Source: Actinomycetes bacterium (GTDB taxonomy: Bacteria > Actinomycetota > Actinomycetes > Mycobacteriales > Mycobacteriaceae). From it: a DNA stretch of 10,145 bases. The stretch is from assembly GCA_023388385.1 (NCBI GenBank), contig JAEWGK010000103.1, positions 1 to 10,145 on the forward strand, read 5' to 3'. Numbering within the stretch: position 1 is the first letter of the stretch; the number at the start of each line of letters is the position of its first letter. The position numbers and the translations under genes are program-made. The notes under the pieces are model-generated. The model made no database searches, was not told the origin of the DNA, and worked only from the letters and a program-made list of their open reading frames with translations. Positions 1-8,728 of this stretch are shown piece after piece.

Positions 1-244
1 CGATGTTGACGATGACGATGAGGCCCAGGAACACCACGATCGCCTGCATGAACAAGGTGCCCGCCATGACGCCGTTGAGTCCCTTGAGCGGGTCCTTCTC
101 CGGAGCGTGACCGGGGCCGAGGGGGCCGTACTCGACGTCGTCGCCGGCGGCGGGGTCATGCGCGCCGGACCTGTCTGCGCCGGGCCTGTCTGGGCCGGGC
201 CTGTCTGCGCCGGGCCGGCCGGCGTCGTCGTGCGGGTGGCTCAT
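1..244 (-). CDS. DUF4233-type small membrane protein, N-terminal part only
   Basis: The first 81 codons are visible and the rest lies beyond the window edge. Reading from the ATG at 244, residues 1-45 are hydrophilic and rich in Gly, Pro, Ala and Asp. Next comes DPLKGLNGVMAGTLF (about residues 51-65), then a hydrophobic stretch to residue 81 that forms the first membrane segment. The DPLKG-to-membrane-segment pattern and the place just after folC match the DUF4233 family of small actinobacterial membrane proteins, whose function is unknown. The start overlaps the folC stop (ATGA), and an AAGGA ribosome site at 251-255 lies 6 bases upstream inside folC, so translation is probably coupled. Part of the N-terminus is encoded by a 15-base tandem repeat (164-216). 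In corynebacteria I would expect ndk to follow, but that is outside the window. The family assignment comes from sequence pattern and synteny, not a search. Confidence 0.75.
   Translation of the reverse strand, partial: MSHPHDDAGRPGADRPGPDRPGADRSGAHDPAAGDDVEYGPLGPGHAPEKDPLKGLNGVMAGTLFMQAIVVFLGLIVIVNI
164..216. repeat. 15-bp tandem repeat, 3.5 copies, inside the DUF4233-type gene
   Basis: The unit gccgggcctgtctgc occurs at 164-178 (one change), 179-193 (one change) and 194-208, with an 8-base partial copy at 209-216. The unit is in frame and encodes, on the minus strand, the five-residue repeat (A/P)DRPG in the cytoplasmic-looking N-terminus. It looks like a replication-slippage expansion. 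It is not a CRISPR array because there are no spacers. Confidence 0.9.
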
Positions 245-1938
245 TGCGGTTCCTTTCCGAACAGGGTCCTGGCCTCGCCGGCGGTGACCACCGAACCGGT
301 GATCACGACGCCGGAGCCGGAGACGATGCCGTCGCCGGAGTCGGTCTCCTCCGCCAGCGCGACCGCCAGCTCGACGGCCGGCGGCAGCGTGTCGATGCGG
401 TGGACGCGCTCGTCGCCGAAGACGTCCAGGGCCATCTCGTACAGGTCGTCGACGTGCAGCGCCCGCGGGGAGGTGTTCTGCGTGACGACGATCTCCTCGG
501 CGAACGGCTCCAGCTCCTTGAGGATCCCGGGGGCGTCCTTGTCGCCCAGGCACGCGACGACGGCGACGACGCGGCGGAAGTCGAACTCCGCGTCGATGGC
601 CGCCCGCAGCGCGCGGGCGCCATGCGGGTTGTGGGCCGCGTCGATGAAAATGGTCGGGGTCGACCGGACGCGCTCGAGGCGGCCGGGCGACGTGACCGTC
701 GCGAAGCCGCGGCGCACCGCGTCGATGGCGAGCGGCCGGCCGGGGCCGGCGCCGAAGAACGCCTCGACGGCCGCCAGCGCCGTGGCGGCGTTGCGGGCCT
801 GGTGGGGGCCGTGCAGCGGCAGGTGGATGTCGTCGTACTCGCCGGCGAGGCCGCGGAGCGTGACGTTCTGCCCGCCGACGGCCAGGGACTGGGCGAGGAC
901 GCCGTACTCGTAGCCGGCGCGGGCGACCGACGCGTCGGTCTCGCGGCAGCGGGCGAGCAGCACCTCCATCGCCTCGGGCTCCTGCTCGCCGATGATGGCG
1001 ACGTTGTCCGGCGGGGTGAGCAGGTCGGAGGCGTCCCAGCGGGACTTGATGATGCCGGCCTTCTCCCCCGCGATCTCCGCGAGCGTGTCGCCCAGGTAGT
1101 CCGTGTGGTCCAGGCCGATCGGCGTGACGACGGCGACGTCCGCCTCCGCCACGTTCGTCGCGTCCCACGTGCCGCCCATGCCGGTCTCGACGACGGCGAC
1201 CTCGACTGGCGCGTCGGCGAACGCGGCGTAGGCCATGCCGACGAGCACCTCGAATTTGCTCATCCGCGGGCCCCCGTCGGCCTCGGACTTCGCGTCGACC
1301 AGCTCGACGTACGGCTGGATCTCGCGCCAGATTCGGACGTAGTCCCGCGGGTGGATCGGCTCGCCGTCGATGGCGATGCGCTCCGTGGCCAGCTGCAGGT
1401 GCGGGCTGGTGGTCCGCCCGGTGCGGCGGCCGAGGGCGCGCAGCAGCGACTCGATCATGCGGACCGTCGACGTCTTGCCGTTCGTGCCCGCGACGTGGAT
1501 GACGGGGAACGACCGCTCGGGGTTGCCCAGGACGTCCATGAGCATGCGGATGCGGTCGAGGCTCGGGTCGATCGTCGTCTCCGGCCAGCGGGTGTCCAGC
1601 TCCGCCTCGACGACGGCGAGGGCCTCCAGGTCCTCCGCGTCGATCGAGCGCGGCGCCGGCTGCTCCACGTCGGGTCCGAGCGGCAGCGACAGCCCGGCGC
1701 CATCGAGGCTGACGTGGCCGAACAGGCCCGCACCGGCGTCGTCGGCGTCGTCGGCGTCCTCCGGCTCGCCGCCGCGCAGGTCAATGTCGGCGGGCATGCC
1801 GCGGGCCTCGAGCAGGTCGGCGTAGTCGCCGCCCTCGCCGGCCTCGGACACGGCGACGTCGAACGCGTCGTCACCTACGTCACGCGCACCCGCCGCGCGC
1901 TCGCGGTCCCCGTCGGCCCCGTCTCGCCGCTGCGTCAT
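241..1938 (-). CDS. folC: Bifunctional dihydrofolate synthase / folylpolyglutamate synthase FolC
   Basis: This Mur-ligase-like cytoplasmic enzyme joins L-glutamate to dihydropteroate or folates using ATP, completing folate synthesis and adding the polyglutamate tail. Visible motifs are the P-loop GTNGKTS (residues 151-157), TSPHL (177-181), ETGMGGTWDATN (251-262), GLDHTDYLG (275-283), the EIAGEKAGI segment with a conserved Lys (288-296), HQARNAATALA (379-389) and DAAHNPHG in the C-terminal domain (433-440). At 565 residues it is longer than most FolC proteins because about 100 acidic, low-complexity residues precede the conserved core, which begins near LEALAVVEAELDTRWPE (104-120). The start is supported by GGAGG at 1947-1951, 8 bases upstream of ATG 1938 and inside the end of valS. 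It is in an operon with valS (3-base gap) and overlaps the next gene by ATGA. Some actinobacterial FolC enzymes may have only one of the two activities, and sequence alone does not settle that here. Confidence 0.95.
   Translation of the reverse strand: MTQRRDGADGDRERAAGARDVGDDAFDVAVSEAGEGGDYADLLEARGMPADIDLRGGEPEDADDADDAGAGLFGHVSLDGAGLSLPLGPDVEQPAPRSIDAEDLEALAVVEAELDTRWPETTIDPSLDRIRMLMDVLGNPERSFPVIHVAGTNGKTSTVRMIESLLRALGRRTGRTTSPHLQLATERIAIDGEPIHPRDYVRIWREIQPYVELVDAKSEADGGPRMSKFEVLVGMAYAAFADAPVEVAVVETGMGGTWDATNVAEADVAVVTPIGLDHTDYLGDTLAEIAGEKAGIIKSRWDASDLLTPPDNVAIIGEQEPEAMEVLLARCRETDASVARAGYEYGVLAQSLAVGGQNVTLRGLAGEYDDIHLPLHGPHQARNAATALAAVEAFFGAGPGRPLAIDAVRRGFATVTSPGRLERVRSTPTIFIDAAHNPHGARALRAAIDAEFDFRRVVAVVACLGDKDAPGILKELEPFAEEIVVTQNTSPRALHVDDLYEMALDVFGDERVHRIDTLPPAVELAVALAEETDSGDGIVSGSGVVITGSVVTAGEARTLFGKEPQ
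1738..1755. repeat. 9-bp tandem repeat in the folC 5' coding region
   Basis: Two exact copies of gtcgtcggc lie at 1738-1746 and 1747-1755, followed by a degenerate third copy. On the minus strand they encode the run DADDADDAG of the acidic N-terminal extension of FolC. The frame is kept, so it changes protein length only in three-residue steps. Confidence 0.85.
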
Positions 1939-1941
1939 CCC

Positions 1942-4668
1942 CTACGCCTCCGGGAGCCCCGCGAGGCGGGCGGAGATGCGCTCGATCTCCTCCTTCGCGA
2001 CGGCGTTGCGGGCGCGGATCTTCTCCACGACGTGGTCGGGGGCCTTCGCCAGGAACGCCTCGTTGCCCAGCTTCTTGGACGTGCCGGCGAGCTCCTTCTC
2101 GGCGACCGCGAGGGCCTTCTCCAGGCGCTTGCGCTCCGCGGCGACGTCGACCGTGCCGGAGGTGTCGAGCTCGACGGCGACGGTGGCCGTCGCCAGGCGC
2201 ACCTCGACGGAGGCGGTGGCAGAGAATCCATCGGCGGGCTCCTCCAGGCGCGCAAGGGAGCGGATGGCCGGCTCCTGCGCGGCCAGATCGGCGGCGGCGA
2301 AGTCGACGCGGGCCGGGACCTTCTGCGACGGCTTCACACCCTGGTCCGAGCGGAAGCGGCGGACCTCGGTGACGAGCTTCATGACGTCGTCCATGCGGCG
2401 GGCGGCGACCTCGTCGCGCTCGCCGGGGGCGCCGTTGACGCCCGCCGACGGCCACGCGGCGACGACGAGCGACGGCTCGGCGTCCTCGCCCTCGGTCAGG
2501 GCCTTCCACAGCACCTCGGTGACGAACGGCATGGTCGGGTGCAGCAGACGCAGCAGCACGTCGAGGACGCGGCCGAGCACCAGGCGGGTCGATGCGGAGC
2601 GTGCGGCCTGCTCGGCCGTCGGCTCCTCGCCGTCGGCCAGGCGCGGGAAGTCGACCTTGACCATCTCGAGATACCAGTCGCAGAACTCGTCCCACGCGAA
2701 GTGGTACAGGGCCTCGTTGGCCTTGGAGAACTCGTAGGCGTCGAGCGCCTCGTCGACGTCGGCGCGGACCTGCTCCAGGCGATCGAGGATCCAGCGGTCG
2801 GCGTCGGTGAGCGTCGCGCGGTCCGGCAGCTCGCCGACGTGGGCGCCGTTCATGAGCGCGAAGCGGGTCGCGTTGAACAGCTTGGTGGCGAAGTTGCGGG
2901 ACGACTGCGCGGAGTCCTCGCCGACCGGCAGGTCGGAGCCCGGGTTCGCGCCGCGGGCCAGGGTGAAGCGCAGTGCGTCGGCCCCGTAGTCGCGCACCCA
3001 GTCCAGCGGGTCGATGCCGTTGCCCAGGGACTTCGACATCTTGCGGCCCTGCTCGTCGCGGACGAGACCGTGGAGGAACACGTCGCGGAACGGGATCTGC
3101 GGGCGGCCGTCGCGGCCCTCGCCGAGCGACGAATCCGGCAGCGTCGCGGCGAACGTGGAGAACATCACCATGCGCGCGACCCAGAAGAACAGGATGTCGT
3201 AGCCGGTGACCAGCACGGACGTCGGGTAGAACCTGGCCAGCTCCGGCGTGGCCTCCGGCCAGCCCATCGTGGAGAACGGCCAGAGCGCGGAGGAGAACCA
3301 GGTGTCCAGGACGTCCGGGTCCTGGTGCCAGCCCTCGCCGGCCGGCGGCTCCTCGTCCGGGCCGACGCAGACGACCTCGCCGTCGGGGCCGTACCAGATC
3401 GGGATGCGGTGGCCCCACCACAGCTGGCGGGAGATGCACCAGTCGTGCATGTCGTCGACCCAGTCGAACCAGCGCGGCTCCTGGGACTTCGGGTGGATGC
3501 GGATGTCGCCGGAGCGCACGGCGTCGGCGGACATCTTCGCCAGCTCCCCGACGCGCACCCACCACTGCTCGGACAGGCGCGGCTCGATGGCCTCGCCGGA
3601 GCGCTCGGAGTGGCCGACGGAGTGGACGTAGGGGCGGACCTCCTTGACGATGCGCCCCTGCTCCCGCAGCTTCTCGCACACCGCGGCGCGCGCCTCGAAG
3701 CGGTCCATGCCGTCGAACTCGGTGCCGGTGCCGGCGATGCGGCCGGTGGCGTCGATGACGGTCGGCATGTCCAGGCCGTGGCGCTGGCCCATCGCGAAGT
3801 CATTCGGGTCGTGGGCGGGGGTGATCTTCACGGCGCCGGTGCCGAACTCCGGATCGACGTAGTCGTCGGCGATGACCTCCAGCGTCAGGTCATCGCGGAA
3901 CGGGTGCGGCAGGCGCGTGCCGACGAGTCCCTTGTAGCGCTCGTCGTCCGGATGCACGGCGACCGCGACGTCGCCGAGCATGGTCTCCAGGCGGGTGGTG
4001 GCGACGACGATGTGCGGCTCCGCGTCGTCCATGGAGCCGTAGCGGAAGCTGACCAGCTCGCCCTCGACGTCCTCGTACTTCACCTCGATGTCGGAGATGG
4101 CCGTCTGCAGGACCGGCGACCAGTTGACCAGGCGGTTGGCGCGGTAGATGAGGCCGCGGTCGTAGAGGTTCTTGAAGATGGTCTGGACGGCGCGCGACAG
4201 GCCCTCGTCCAGCGTGAAGCGCTCGCGGCCCCAGTCCAGGCCGTCGCCGATCGTGCGCATCTGGCCGCCGATGTGGCCGCCGTACTCGTGCTTCCACTCC
4301 CAGACGCGGTCGACGAACTCCTCGCGGCCGTAGTCGAAGCGGTCCTTGCCCTCGGTCTCCTTGAGCTTGGCCTCGACCTTCGTCTGCGTGGCAATGCCGG
4401 CGTGGTCCATGCCCGGCAGCCACAGCACCTCGAAGCCCTGCATGCGCTTTCGGCGCGTCAGTGCGTCCATGAGGGTGTGGTCGAGCGCGTGGCCCATGTG
4501 CAGCTGGCCGGTGACGTTCGGCGGCGGCAGCACGACGGAGTACGCCGGCTTGTCGCTCGACGGGTCGGCGGCGAAGTAGCCGGCGTCGACCCACCCCTGG
4601 TACAGGTCGGCCTCCACCTCCGCGGGGTTCCACGACTTGGGCAGGCTGTCGGCGCGATTGCGGTCCAC
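1942..4668 (-). CDS. valS: Valine--tRNA ligase ValS
   Basis: A class I aminoacyl-tRNA synthetase that attaches valine to tRNA-Val. Numbering from the GTG at 4668 (908 residues), the catalytic signatures are [13 protein letters not shown] (HIGH-type box, about 48-60) and KMSKS (543-547). The CP1 editing domain shows [10 protein letters not shown] (224-233) and [10 protein letters not shown] (285-294). [15 protein letters not shown] (85-99) is typical of ValRS rather than IleRS or LeuRS. The last 70 or so residues, rich in Lys, Glu and Arg, form the coiled-coil tRNA-binding arm of this family. Length is normal. The start is uncertain. AAGGAG at 4675-4680 sits 6 bases before GTG 4668, which I chose. 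It directly abuts ATG 4674 (zero spacing) and would lie inside the gene if GTG 4686 were used as a leaderless start. The protein differs by at most six residues. It is the first gene of the valS-folC-DUF4233 operon. Confidence 0.96.
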   Translation of the reverse strand: MDRNRADSLPKSWNPAEVEADLYQGWVDAGYFAADPSSDKPAYSVVLPPPNVTGQLHMGHALDHTLMDALTRRKRMQGFEVLWLPGMDHAGIATQTKVEAKLKETEGKDRFDYGREEFVDRVWEWKHEYGGHIGGQMRTIGDGLDWGRERFTLDEGLSRAVQTIFKNLYDRGLIYRANRLVNWSPVLQTAISDIEVKYEDVEGELVSFRYGSMDDAEPHIVVATTRLETMLGDVAVAVHPDDERYKGLVGTRLPHPFRDDLTLEVIADDYVDPEFGTGAVKITPAHDPNDFAMGQRHGLDMPTVIDATGRIAGTGTEFDGMDRFEARAAVCEKLREQGRIVKEVRPYVHSVGHSERSGEAIEPRLSEQWWVRVGELAKMSADAVRSGDIRIHPKSQEPRWFDWVDDMHDWCISRQLWWGHRIPIWYGPDGEVVCVGPDEEPPAGEGWHQDPDVLDTWFSSALWPFSTMGWPEATPELARFYPTSVLVTGYDILFFWVARMVMFSTFAATLPDSSLGEGRDGRPQIPFRDVFLHGLVRDEQGRKMSKSLGNGIDPLDWVRDYGADALRFTLARGANPGSDLPVGEDSAQSSRNFATKLFNATRFALMNGAHVGELPDRATLTDADRWILDRLEQVRADVDEALDAYEFSKANEALYHFAWDEFCDWYLEMVKVDFPRLADGEEPTAEQAARSASTRLVLGRVLDVLLRLLHPTMPFVTEVLWKALTEGEDAEPSLVVAAWPSAGVNGAPGERDEVAARRMDDVMKLVTEVRRFRSDQGVKPSQKVPARVDFAAADLAAQEPAIRSLARLEEPADGFSATASVEVRLATATVAVELDTSGTVDVAAERKRLEKALAVAEKELAGTSKKLGNEAFLAKAPDHVVEKIRARNAVAKEEIERISARLAGLPEA

Positions 4669-4693
4669 GTTCATCTCCTTCGGCACGCGCTAC

Positions 4694-4699
4694 ACCTTA
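4694..4699 (-). promoter_or_regulatory. Probable -10 box of the valS operon
   Basis: On the minus strand TAAGGT (TANNNT type) lies 8 bases before GTG 4686 and 26 bases before GTG 4668. It sits within CTAAGGTG, the same octamer found before mdh. No clear -35 element is visible 16-18 bases upstream, which is common in corynebacterial promoters. Transcription would begin near 4686-4688, giving either a leaderless message from GTG 4686 or a leader of about 18 bases carrying AAGGAG. The same bases (AAGGTG) could instead act as a ribosome site for GTG 4686. Confidence 0.4.
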
Positions 4700-4739
4700 G
4701 CGCCCCGCGACCTCCCCGCGGGCCGGTGGTCGGGGTCGG

Positions 4740-4779
4740 GCGCGGTGGCCGCGCGGTGGCCGGGGTGCGCGCGGTGGCC
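4740..4779. repeat. Three copies of an 11-bp direct repeat upstream of valS
   Basis: The sequence gcgcggtggcc occurs at 4740-4750, 4751-4761 and 4769-4779. The first two copies abut, and the third follows after 7 bases. They lie in the spacer between the mdh terminator and the valS promoter. No function is evident. They could be slippage products or protein sites upstream of the promoter. Confidence 0.8.
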
Positions 4780-4802
4780 TCGCCGGTTGTGCGTGACGAC
4801 GA

Positions 4803-4839
4803 CGGCCGCGTCCCGCCCGAGATGGCGGGGACGCGGCCG
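4803..4839 (-). terminator. Strong stem-loop, probable mdh terminator
   Basis: The arms CGGCCGCGTCCC and GGGACGCGGCCG form a perfect 12-bp stem, extended by a one-base bulge and three more pairs around a 6-base loop. It begins 49 bases after the mdh stop codon. No U-tract follows, as is usual for many high-GC actinobacterial terminators. A stem of this length is very unlikely by chance. It could work from either side, although valS is transcribed away from it. Confidence 0.65.
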
Positions 4840-4887
4840 GGAACGGCGTGCGAGGCTCCCCCGCGATACGGCGCAGGAGCCCGGGGG

Positions 4888-5933
<1,046 letters not shown>

Positions 5934-6179
5934 TGGCCCCGGGAGGGCCTCTGGCGGCAACTTCCCGCAACCTTCGGAGGTGCGGGCCGGGCCGTGCACG
6001 GGGCGGGCCGCAACGGGCCCGCACGCGGACCCCGCCGGGCCCGGGCATCCTCCGGCACCACACCCGCCCGCCCCGGGGCTGGGAGGGGGGGACACCGTCT
6101 CCCGCCCGGATCACACCCGGTCACGGGTCCATTCCCACGATCCGGTGGTTCGGAGAGCCGGACCCGGGGGTGATCGGCG
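5934..6179. other. Intergenic stretch between the mdh and tetR-type promoters, no gene seen
   Basis: This very GC-rich part of the 442-base divergent spacer holds no convincing coding sequence. Reading frames across it are Arg/Pro/Gly-rich and lack ribosome sites. It contains several weak dyads: TGCGGGCC/GGCCCGCA (5981-5988 with 6016-6023), the 10-base palindrome CCGTGCACGG (5992-6001) and ACCCG-GTCA-CGGGT (6115-6128). The first two are of a kind expected by chance at this GC content. The third is nearest the tetR-type promoter and might be an operator. Confidence 0.5.
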
Positions 6180-6209
6180 GGGACATCGGATTCGATGCGC
6201 CTATACGAT
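6180..6209 (+). promoter_or_regulatory. Probable promoter of the TetR-family gene, with a small dyad
   Basis: TACGAT (6204-6209) is a TANNNT -10 box, and GGGACA (6180-6185) shares GACA with the -35 consensus at an 18-base spacing. The overlapping TATACG at 6202 is an alternative -10 with a 16-base spacer. The dyad ATCG-GATT-CGAT (6185-6196) lies between the boxes, where an autorepressor could block polymerase. The leader would be about 95 bases and contains ACCAC-G-GTGGT (6246-6256), a second candidate dyad. None of this is proven. Confidence 0.4.
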
Positions 6210-6310
6210 GGACCGCGTCTGCACGGACCCCGGATCCTCCGCCATACCACGGTGGTTTCCGCGGGCCCGGTGCCATCCCAGCACCCACCGGAGATGAGGA
6301 GCGTACCCGC

Positions 6311-7126
6311 ATGAAGCCGACCGTCGGCGACGAACTTCCGTCGACCGGGGTCATGGACGCAGCGCTGGAGCAGTTCACCCGCCGCGGATTCGCGGAGACG
6401 CGGCTCGACGACGTCGCCGCGGCCGCGGGGGTGACAAAGCGTCAACTGACCTACCATTTCGGGGACAAGCGCAGCCTGTACCGCGAGACCGTGGCGCACG
6501 CGCTGTCCCTCATCCACGCGCCGTCGGAGAACCTGCGGCCGGAGACCGAGGTCCCGGTCGAGGCGATGCGGCAGGTGCTGGAGGCCATCTTCCGCACGTT
6601 CACGGACAACCCCCTCGCCGTGCGCCTGCTGGTGATGGAGAACACGAACCCCGTCCTCGACCCCGACGTCCTGCCGGCGGCGGGTCAGGCCCCCGCCATC
6701 CTGGAGCTCGACCGCGTGCTGCTCATGGGCCGCAACCTCGGCGCGTTCCGCCCGGACGTCTCCGCGCTGGACGTGTACTTCCTGGCGATGGCCGTGGCGA
6801 ACCTGCCGACCCTGTCCCAGGGCACCTTCATCGCGCTCTACGACCTGGACGTGGCGGACCCGGCGATGCGCCCGAGGATCCGGGCGCTCATGTGCGACAC
6901 CATCATCGGCTTCCTCACCTCCGCGGCGGGCCCGCGCGAGGACGGCGGCAGCTACCTGACCACCGACACGTACACGTCGGGCCGATACGAGGAGGAGCGG
7001 AAGTCCGACCTCGGCGTGCCGCTGTCCGACGAGGTCTACGCGGACGAGGACGGCGACCCCTCCCCCGCCCACCGCGACGACGACTCCGACGCCACGGACT
7101 TCGGCGGCTTGGTCTACGACGAGTAG
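6311..7126 (+). CDS. TetR/AcrR-family transcriptional regulator with an acidic C-terminal tail
   Basis: A cytoplasmic DNA-binding regulator of 271 residues. The N-terminal TetR domain spans about residues 13-60. Its helix-turn-helix is in TRLDDVAAAAGVTKRQLTYHF (30-50), followed by the typical GDKRSLYRETV. Residues 80-205 are a mostly helical ligand-binding and dimerisation domain. TetR proteins are commonly near 200 residues. Here about 65 more follow, rich in Asp, Glu, Tyr and Ser (for example YADEDGDPSPAHRDDDSD), with no recognised domain. ATG 6311 is preferred because AGGAG (6297-6301) lies 9 bases upstream and the TetR fold begins soon after. The open frame continues upstream to 5933 but is low-complexity there. 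The gene is divergent from mdh, an arrangement I recall from Corynebacterium glutamicum. By family habit it probably represses itself and possibly a neighbour. Its ligand is unknown. Confidence 0.9.
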   Translation: MKPTVGDELPSTGVMDAALEQFTRRGFAETRLDDVAAAAGVTKRQLTYHFGDKRSLYRETVAHALSLIHAPSENLRPETEVPVEAMRQVLEAIFRTFTDNPLAVRLLVMENTNPVLDPDVLPAAGQAPAILELDRVLLMGRNLGAFRPDVSALDVYFLAMAVANLPTLSQGTFIALYDLDVADPAMRPRIRALMCDTIIGFLTSAAGPREDGGSYLTTDTYTSGRYEEERKSDLGVPLSDEVYADEDGDPSPAHRDDDSDATDFGGLVYDE

Positions 7127-7160
7127 GAGCCGCGCCGTCCCCGGGGCGCAGCTGCGTGAC

Positions 7161-7199
7161 GGCGACGGGGCCCGCCCCATCAGGGCGGGCCCCGTCGTC
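7161..7199. terminator. Bidirectional terminator between the tetR-type gene and clpX
   Basis: A perfect 15-bp stem (7163-7177 with 7183-7197, arms CGACGGGGCCCGCCC and GGGCGGGCCCCGTCG) closes a CATCA loop, and two further pairs including one G-U are possible. It lies between the two convergent stop codons, 36 bases after the tetR-type gene and about 15 bases after clpX, so it can serve both. No T-run flanks it. A stem this long is not a chance event. Confidence 0.85.
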
Positions 7200-7212
7200 A
7201 TGGGCGTGGACG

Positions 7213-8472
7213 CTAGGCGGACTTCTCCTGTGGAGCCTTCGGCAGCAGTTCCGGACCCTCGCCGTCGGTGACGCACGCGGCGTGGACGCGGACGAGGCCG
7301 ACGTCGTCGCGGTCCGGGACCTCGAACATCACGGGCATGAGGATCTCCTCCATGATGCCGCGCAGGCCGCGGGCGCCGGTGTTGCGGTCGATGGCCTTCT
7401 CCGCGATGGCGCGCAGGGCGTCGTCGTCGATCTCCAGGTCGACGCCGTCCATCTCGAATAGGCGCTGGTACTGGCGGACCAGGGAATTCTTCGGCTCGGT
7501 GAGGACGCGGACGAGCGCGTCGGCGTCCAGGTTCGTCACGGAGGCCAGGACCGGCAGGCGGCCGATGAACTCCGGGATGATGCCGAACTTGATGAGGTCC
7601 TCCGGCAGCACGCGCGAGAACGGGTCCTCCTCGTCGCGGACGGCATGGCCGTCGACCCGCGCACCGAAGCCCAGGCCCTTGCGGCCGACCCGCTCCTGGA
7701 TGACGTCCTCCAGCCCGGCGAACGCGCCGGCGACGATGAACAGGACGTTGGAGGTGTCGAACTGGATGAACTCCTGGTTCGGATGCTTGCGGCCACCTTG
7801 CGGCGGGACGGACGCGACCGTGCCTTCCAGGATCTTCAGCAGCGCCTGCTGCACTCCCTCGCCGGAGACGTCGCGGGTGATGGAGCGGTTCTCCGAGCGG
7901 CGGGAGATCTTGTCGACCTCGTCGACGTAGATGATGCCCCGCTGCGCCTTCTGCACGTCGCCATCGGCGGCCTGCAGCAGCTTGAGCAGGATGTTCTCCA
8001 CGTCCTCGCCGACGTAACCGGCCTCCGTCAGGCTGGTGGCGTCCGCGATGGCGAACGGCACGTCCAACTTCCGGGCCAGCGTCTGCGCCAGGTACGTCTT
8101 GCCGCAGCCCGTCGGGCCGAGCAGCAGGATGTTCGACTTCGACAGCTCGACGTCGCCGCCGGCCGCGTCGCCCGCCGCGATGCGCTTGTAGTGGTTGTAG
8201 ACCGCGACGGCGAGCGTGCGCTTCGCCGTGTCCTGGCCGATGACGTACTGATCCAGGAAGTCCCGGATCTCCGTGGGGTGCGGCAGCGCGGCACCCGCCG
8301 GAGCGGACGCCGGGGCGACGGCGAGCTCCTCCTCGAGGATCTCGTTGCACAGCTCAATGCACTCGTTGCAGATGTAGACGCCGGGGCCGGCGATGAGCTT
8401 CTTCACCTGCTTCTGGGTCTTGCCGCAGAAGGAGCACTTGAGCAGATCGGAGCTTTCCTGCATGCGCGCCAT
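7213..8472 (-). CDS. clpX: ATP-dependent Clp protease ATP-binding subunit ClpX
   Basis: A hexameric AAA+ unfoldase that recognises tagged or regulatory proteins and threads them into ClpP. From ATG 8472 the product is 419 residues, normal for the family. The N-terminal zinc-binding domain has Cys13, Cys16, Cys35 and Cys38. The AAA+ module shows Walker A GPTGCGKT (119-126), the pore loop GYVGED (152-157), Walker [10 protein letters not shown] (180-188), the RKH loop (228-230), the ClpP-docking loop LGF (267-269) and sensor 2 in TGARGLR (365-371). [16 protein letters not shown] is the usual corynebacterial N-terminus. The frame stays open upstream to 8541, but that stretch looks unlike ClpX. 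No good Shine-Dalgarno lies at normal distance from ATG 8472; the nearest, GGAAGG, is 15 bases away. No clpP is beside it, unlike in many bacteria but as I recall for corynebacteria. The gene converges on the TetR-family gene. Confidence 0.97.
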   Translation of the reverse strand: MARMQESSDLLKCSFCGKTQKQVKKLIAGPGVYICNECIELCNEILEEELAVAPASAPAGAALPHPTEIRDFLDQYVIGQDTAKRTLAVAVYNHYKRIAAGDAAGGDVELSKSNILLLGPTGCGKTYLAQTLARKLDVPFAIADATSLTEAGYVGEDVENILLKLLQAADGDVQKAQRGIIYVDEVDKISRRSENRSITRDVSGEGVQQALLKILEGTVASVPPQGGRKHPNQEFIQFDTSNVLFIVAGAFAGLEDVIQERVGRKGLGFGARVDGHAVRDEEDPFSRVLPEDLIKFGIIPEFIGRLPVLASVTNLDADALVRVLTEPKNSLVRQYQRLFEMDGVDLEIDDDALRAIAEKAIDRNTGARGLRGIMEEILMPVMFEVPDRDDVGLVRVHAACVTDGEGPELLPKAPQEKSA

Positions 8473-8507
8473 ATGGCTGGACCGTTGCCTTCCGTTCGAC
8501 GTGGCCG

Positions 8508-8531
8508 CCCCGCGCGCACTGCGCCGCGGGG
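8508..8531 (-). other. Possible hairpin in the clpX leader
   Basis: CCCCGCG (8508-8514) pairs with CGCGGGG (8525-8531), with a one-base bulge and a few inner pairs (CGC/GCG) around a tiny loop. It would lie about 36-60 bases before the clpX start in the message. It is GC-only and might be chance, so I record it as structure without an assigned role. Confidence 0.3.
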
Positions 8532-8596
8532 ACGGGGCCACGGCGGACCCGACCGCGCGCGTGGCGCCCGGGGATCGCGCGGCCCATTCGGCCGAG

Positions 8597-8625
8597 GGAC
8601 CCGGACAAGCCTACCCGCCGGGTCC
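8597..8625 (-). promoter_or_regulatory. Probable clpX -10 box framed by an 8-bp inverted repeat
   Basis: On the minus strand TAGGCT (8608-8613) fits the TANNNT -10 box. It lies in the 13-base spacer of a perfect inverted repeat: GGACCCGG at 8597-8604 and CCGGGTCC at 8618-8625. The half-site centres are 21 bases apart, two helical turns, so a dimer could bind one face of the DNA over the promoter. No good -35 box is seen 17 bases upstream. Transcription would start near 8601, giving a leader of roughly 130 bases. An 8-bp GC arm pair somewhere in this spacer is not improbable by chance. Confidence 0.4.
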
Positions 8626-8698
8626 GCCCGGGCCGTGGATGGCGCGCGGATGGGGCAGGGTGACGGGCGGAAGGGCTGGCCGGCATCCCCGCCACCGA

Positions 8699-8728
8699 TT
8701 GCAGCCACATTGGCCACATGGGTAACAT
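8699..8728 (+). promoter_or_regulatory. Probable promoter of the secreted-protein gene
   Basis: TTGCAG (8699-8704) and TAACAT (8723-8728), 18 bases apart, resemble the -35 and -10 boxes of the main sigma factor, and the area is less GC-rich than its surroundings. The -10 lies inside the palindrome at 8721-8735. Transcription would begin near 8735, with a leader of about 90 bases. An alternative -10 is TACCGT at 8741-8746. Confidence 0.45.

Noticed and set aside
164..216. A CRISPR-like array
   Set aside because: The 15-base units abut with no spacers and encode a peptide repeat in frame.
5981..6023. GC palindromes such as CCGTGCACGG and TGCGGGCC/GGCCCGCA in the mdh-tetR spacer
   Set aside because: At this GC content, dyads of this length are expected every few hundred bases, and these are not placed at a promoter.
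8473..8541. A 23-residue longer ClpX start
   Set aside because: The added residues do not resemble ClpX, and MARMQES is the familiar N-terminus.
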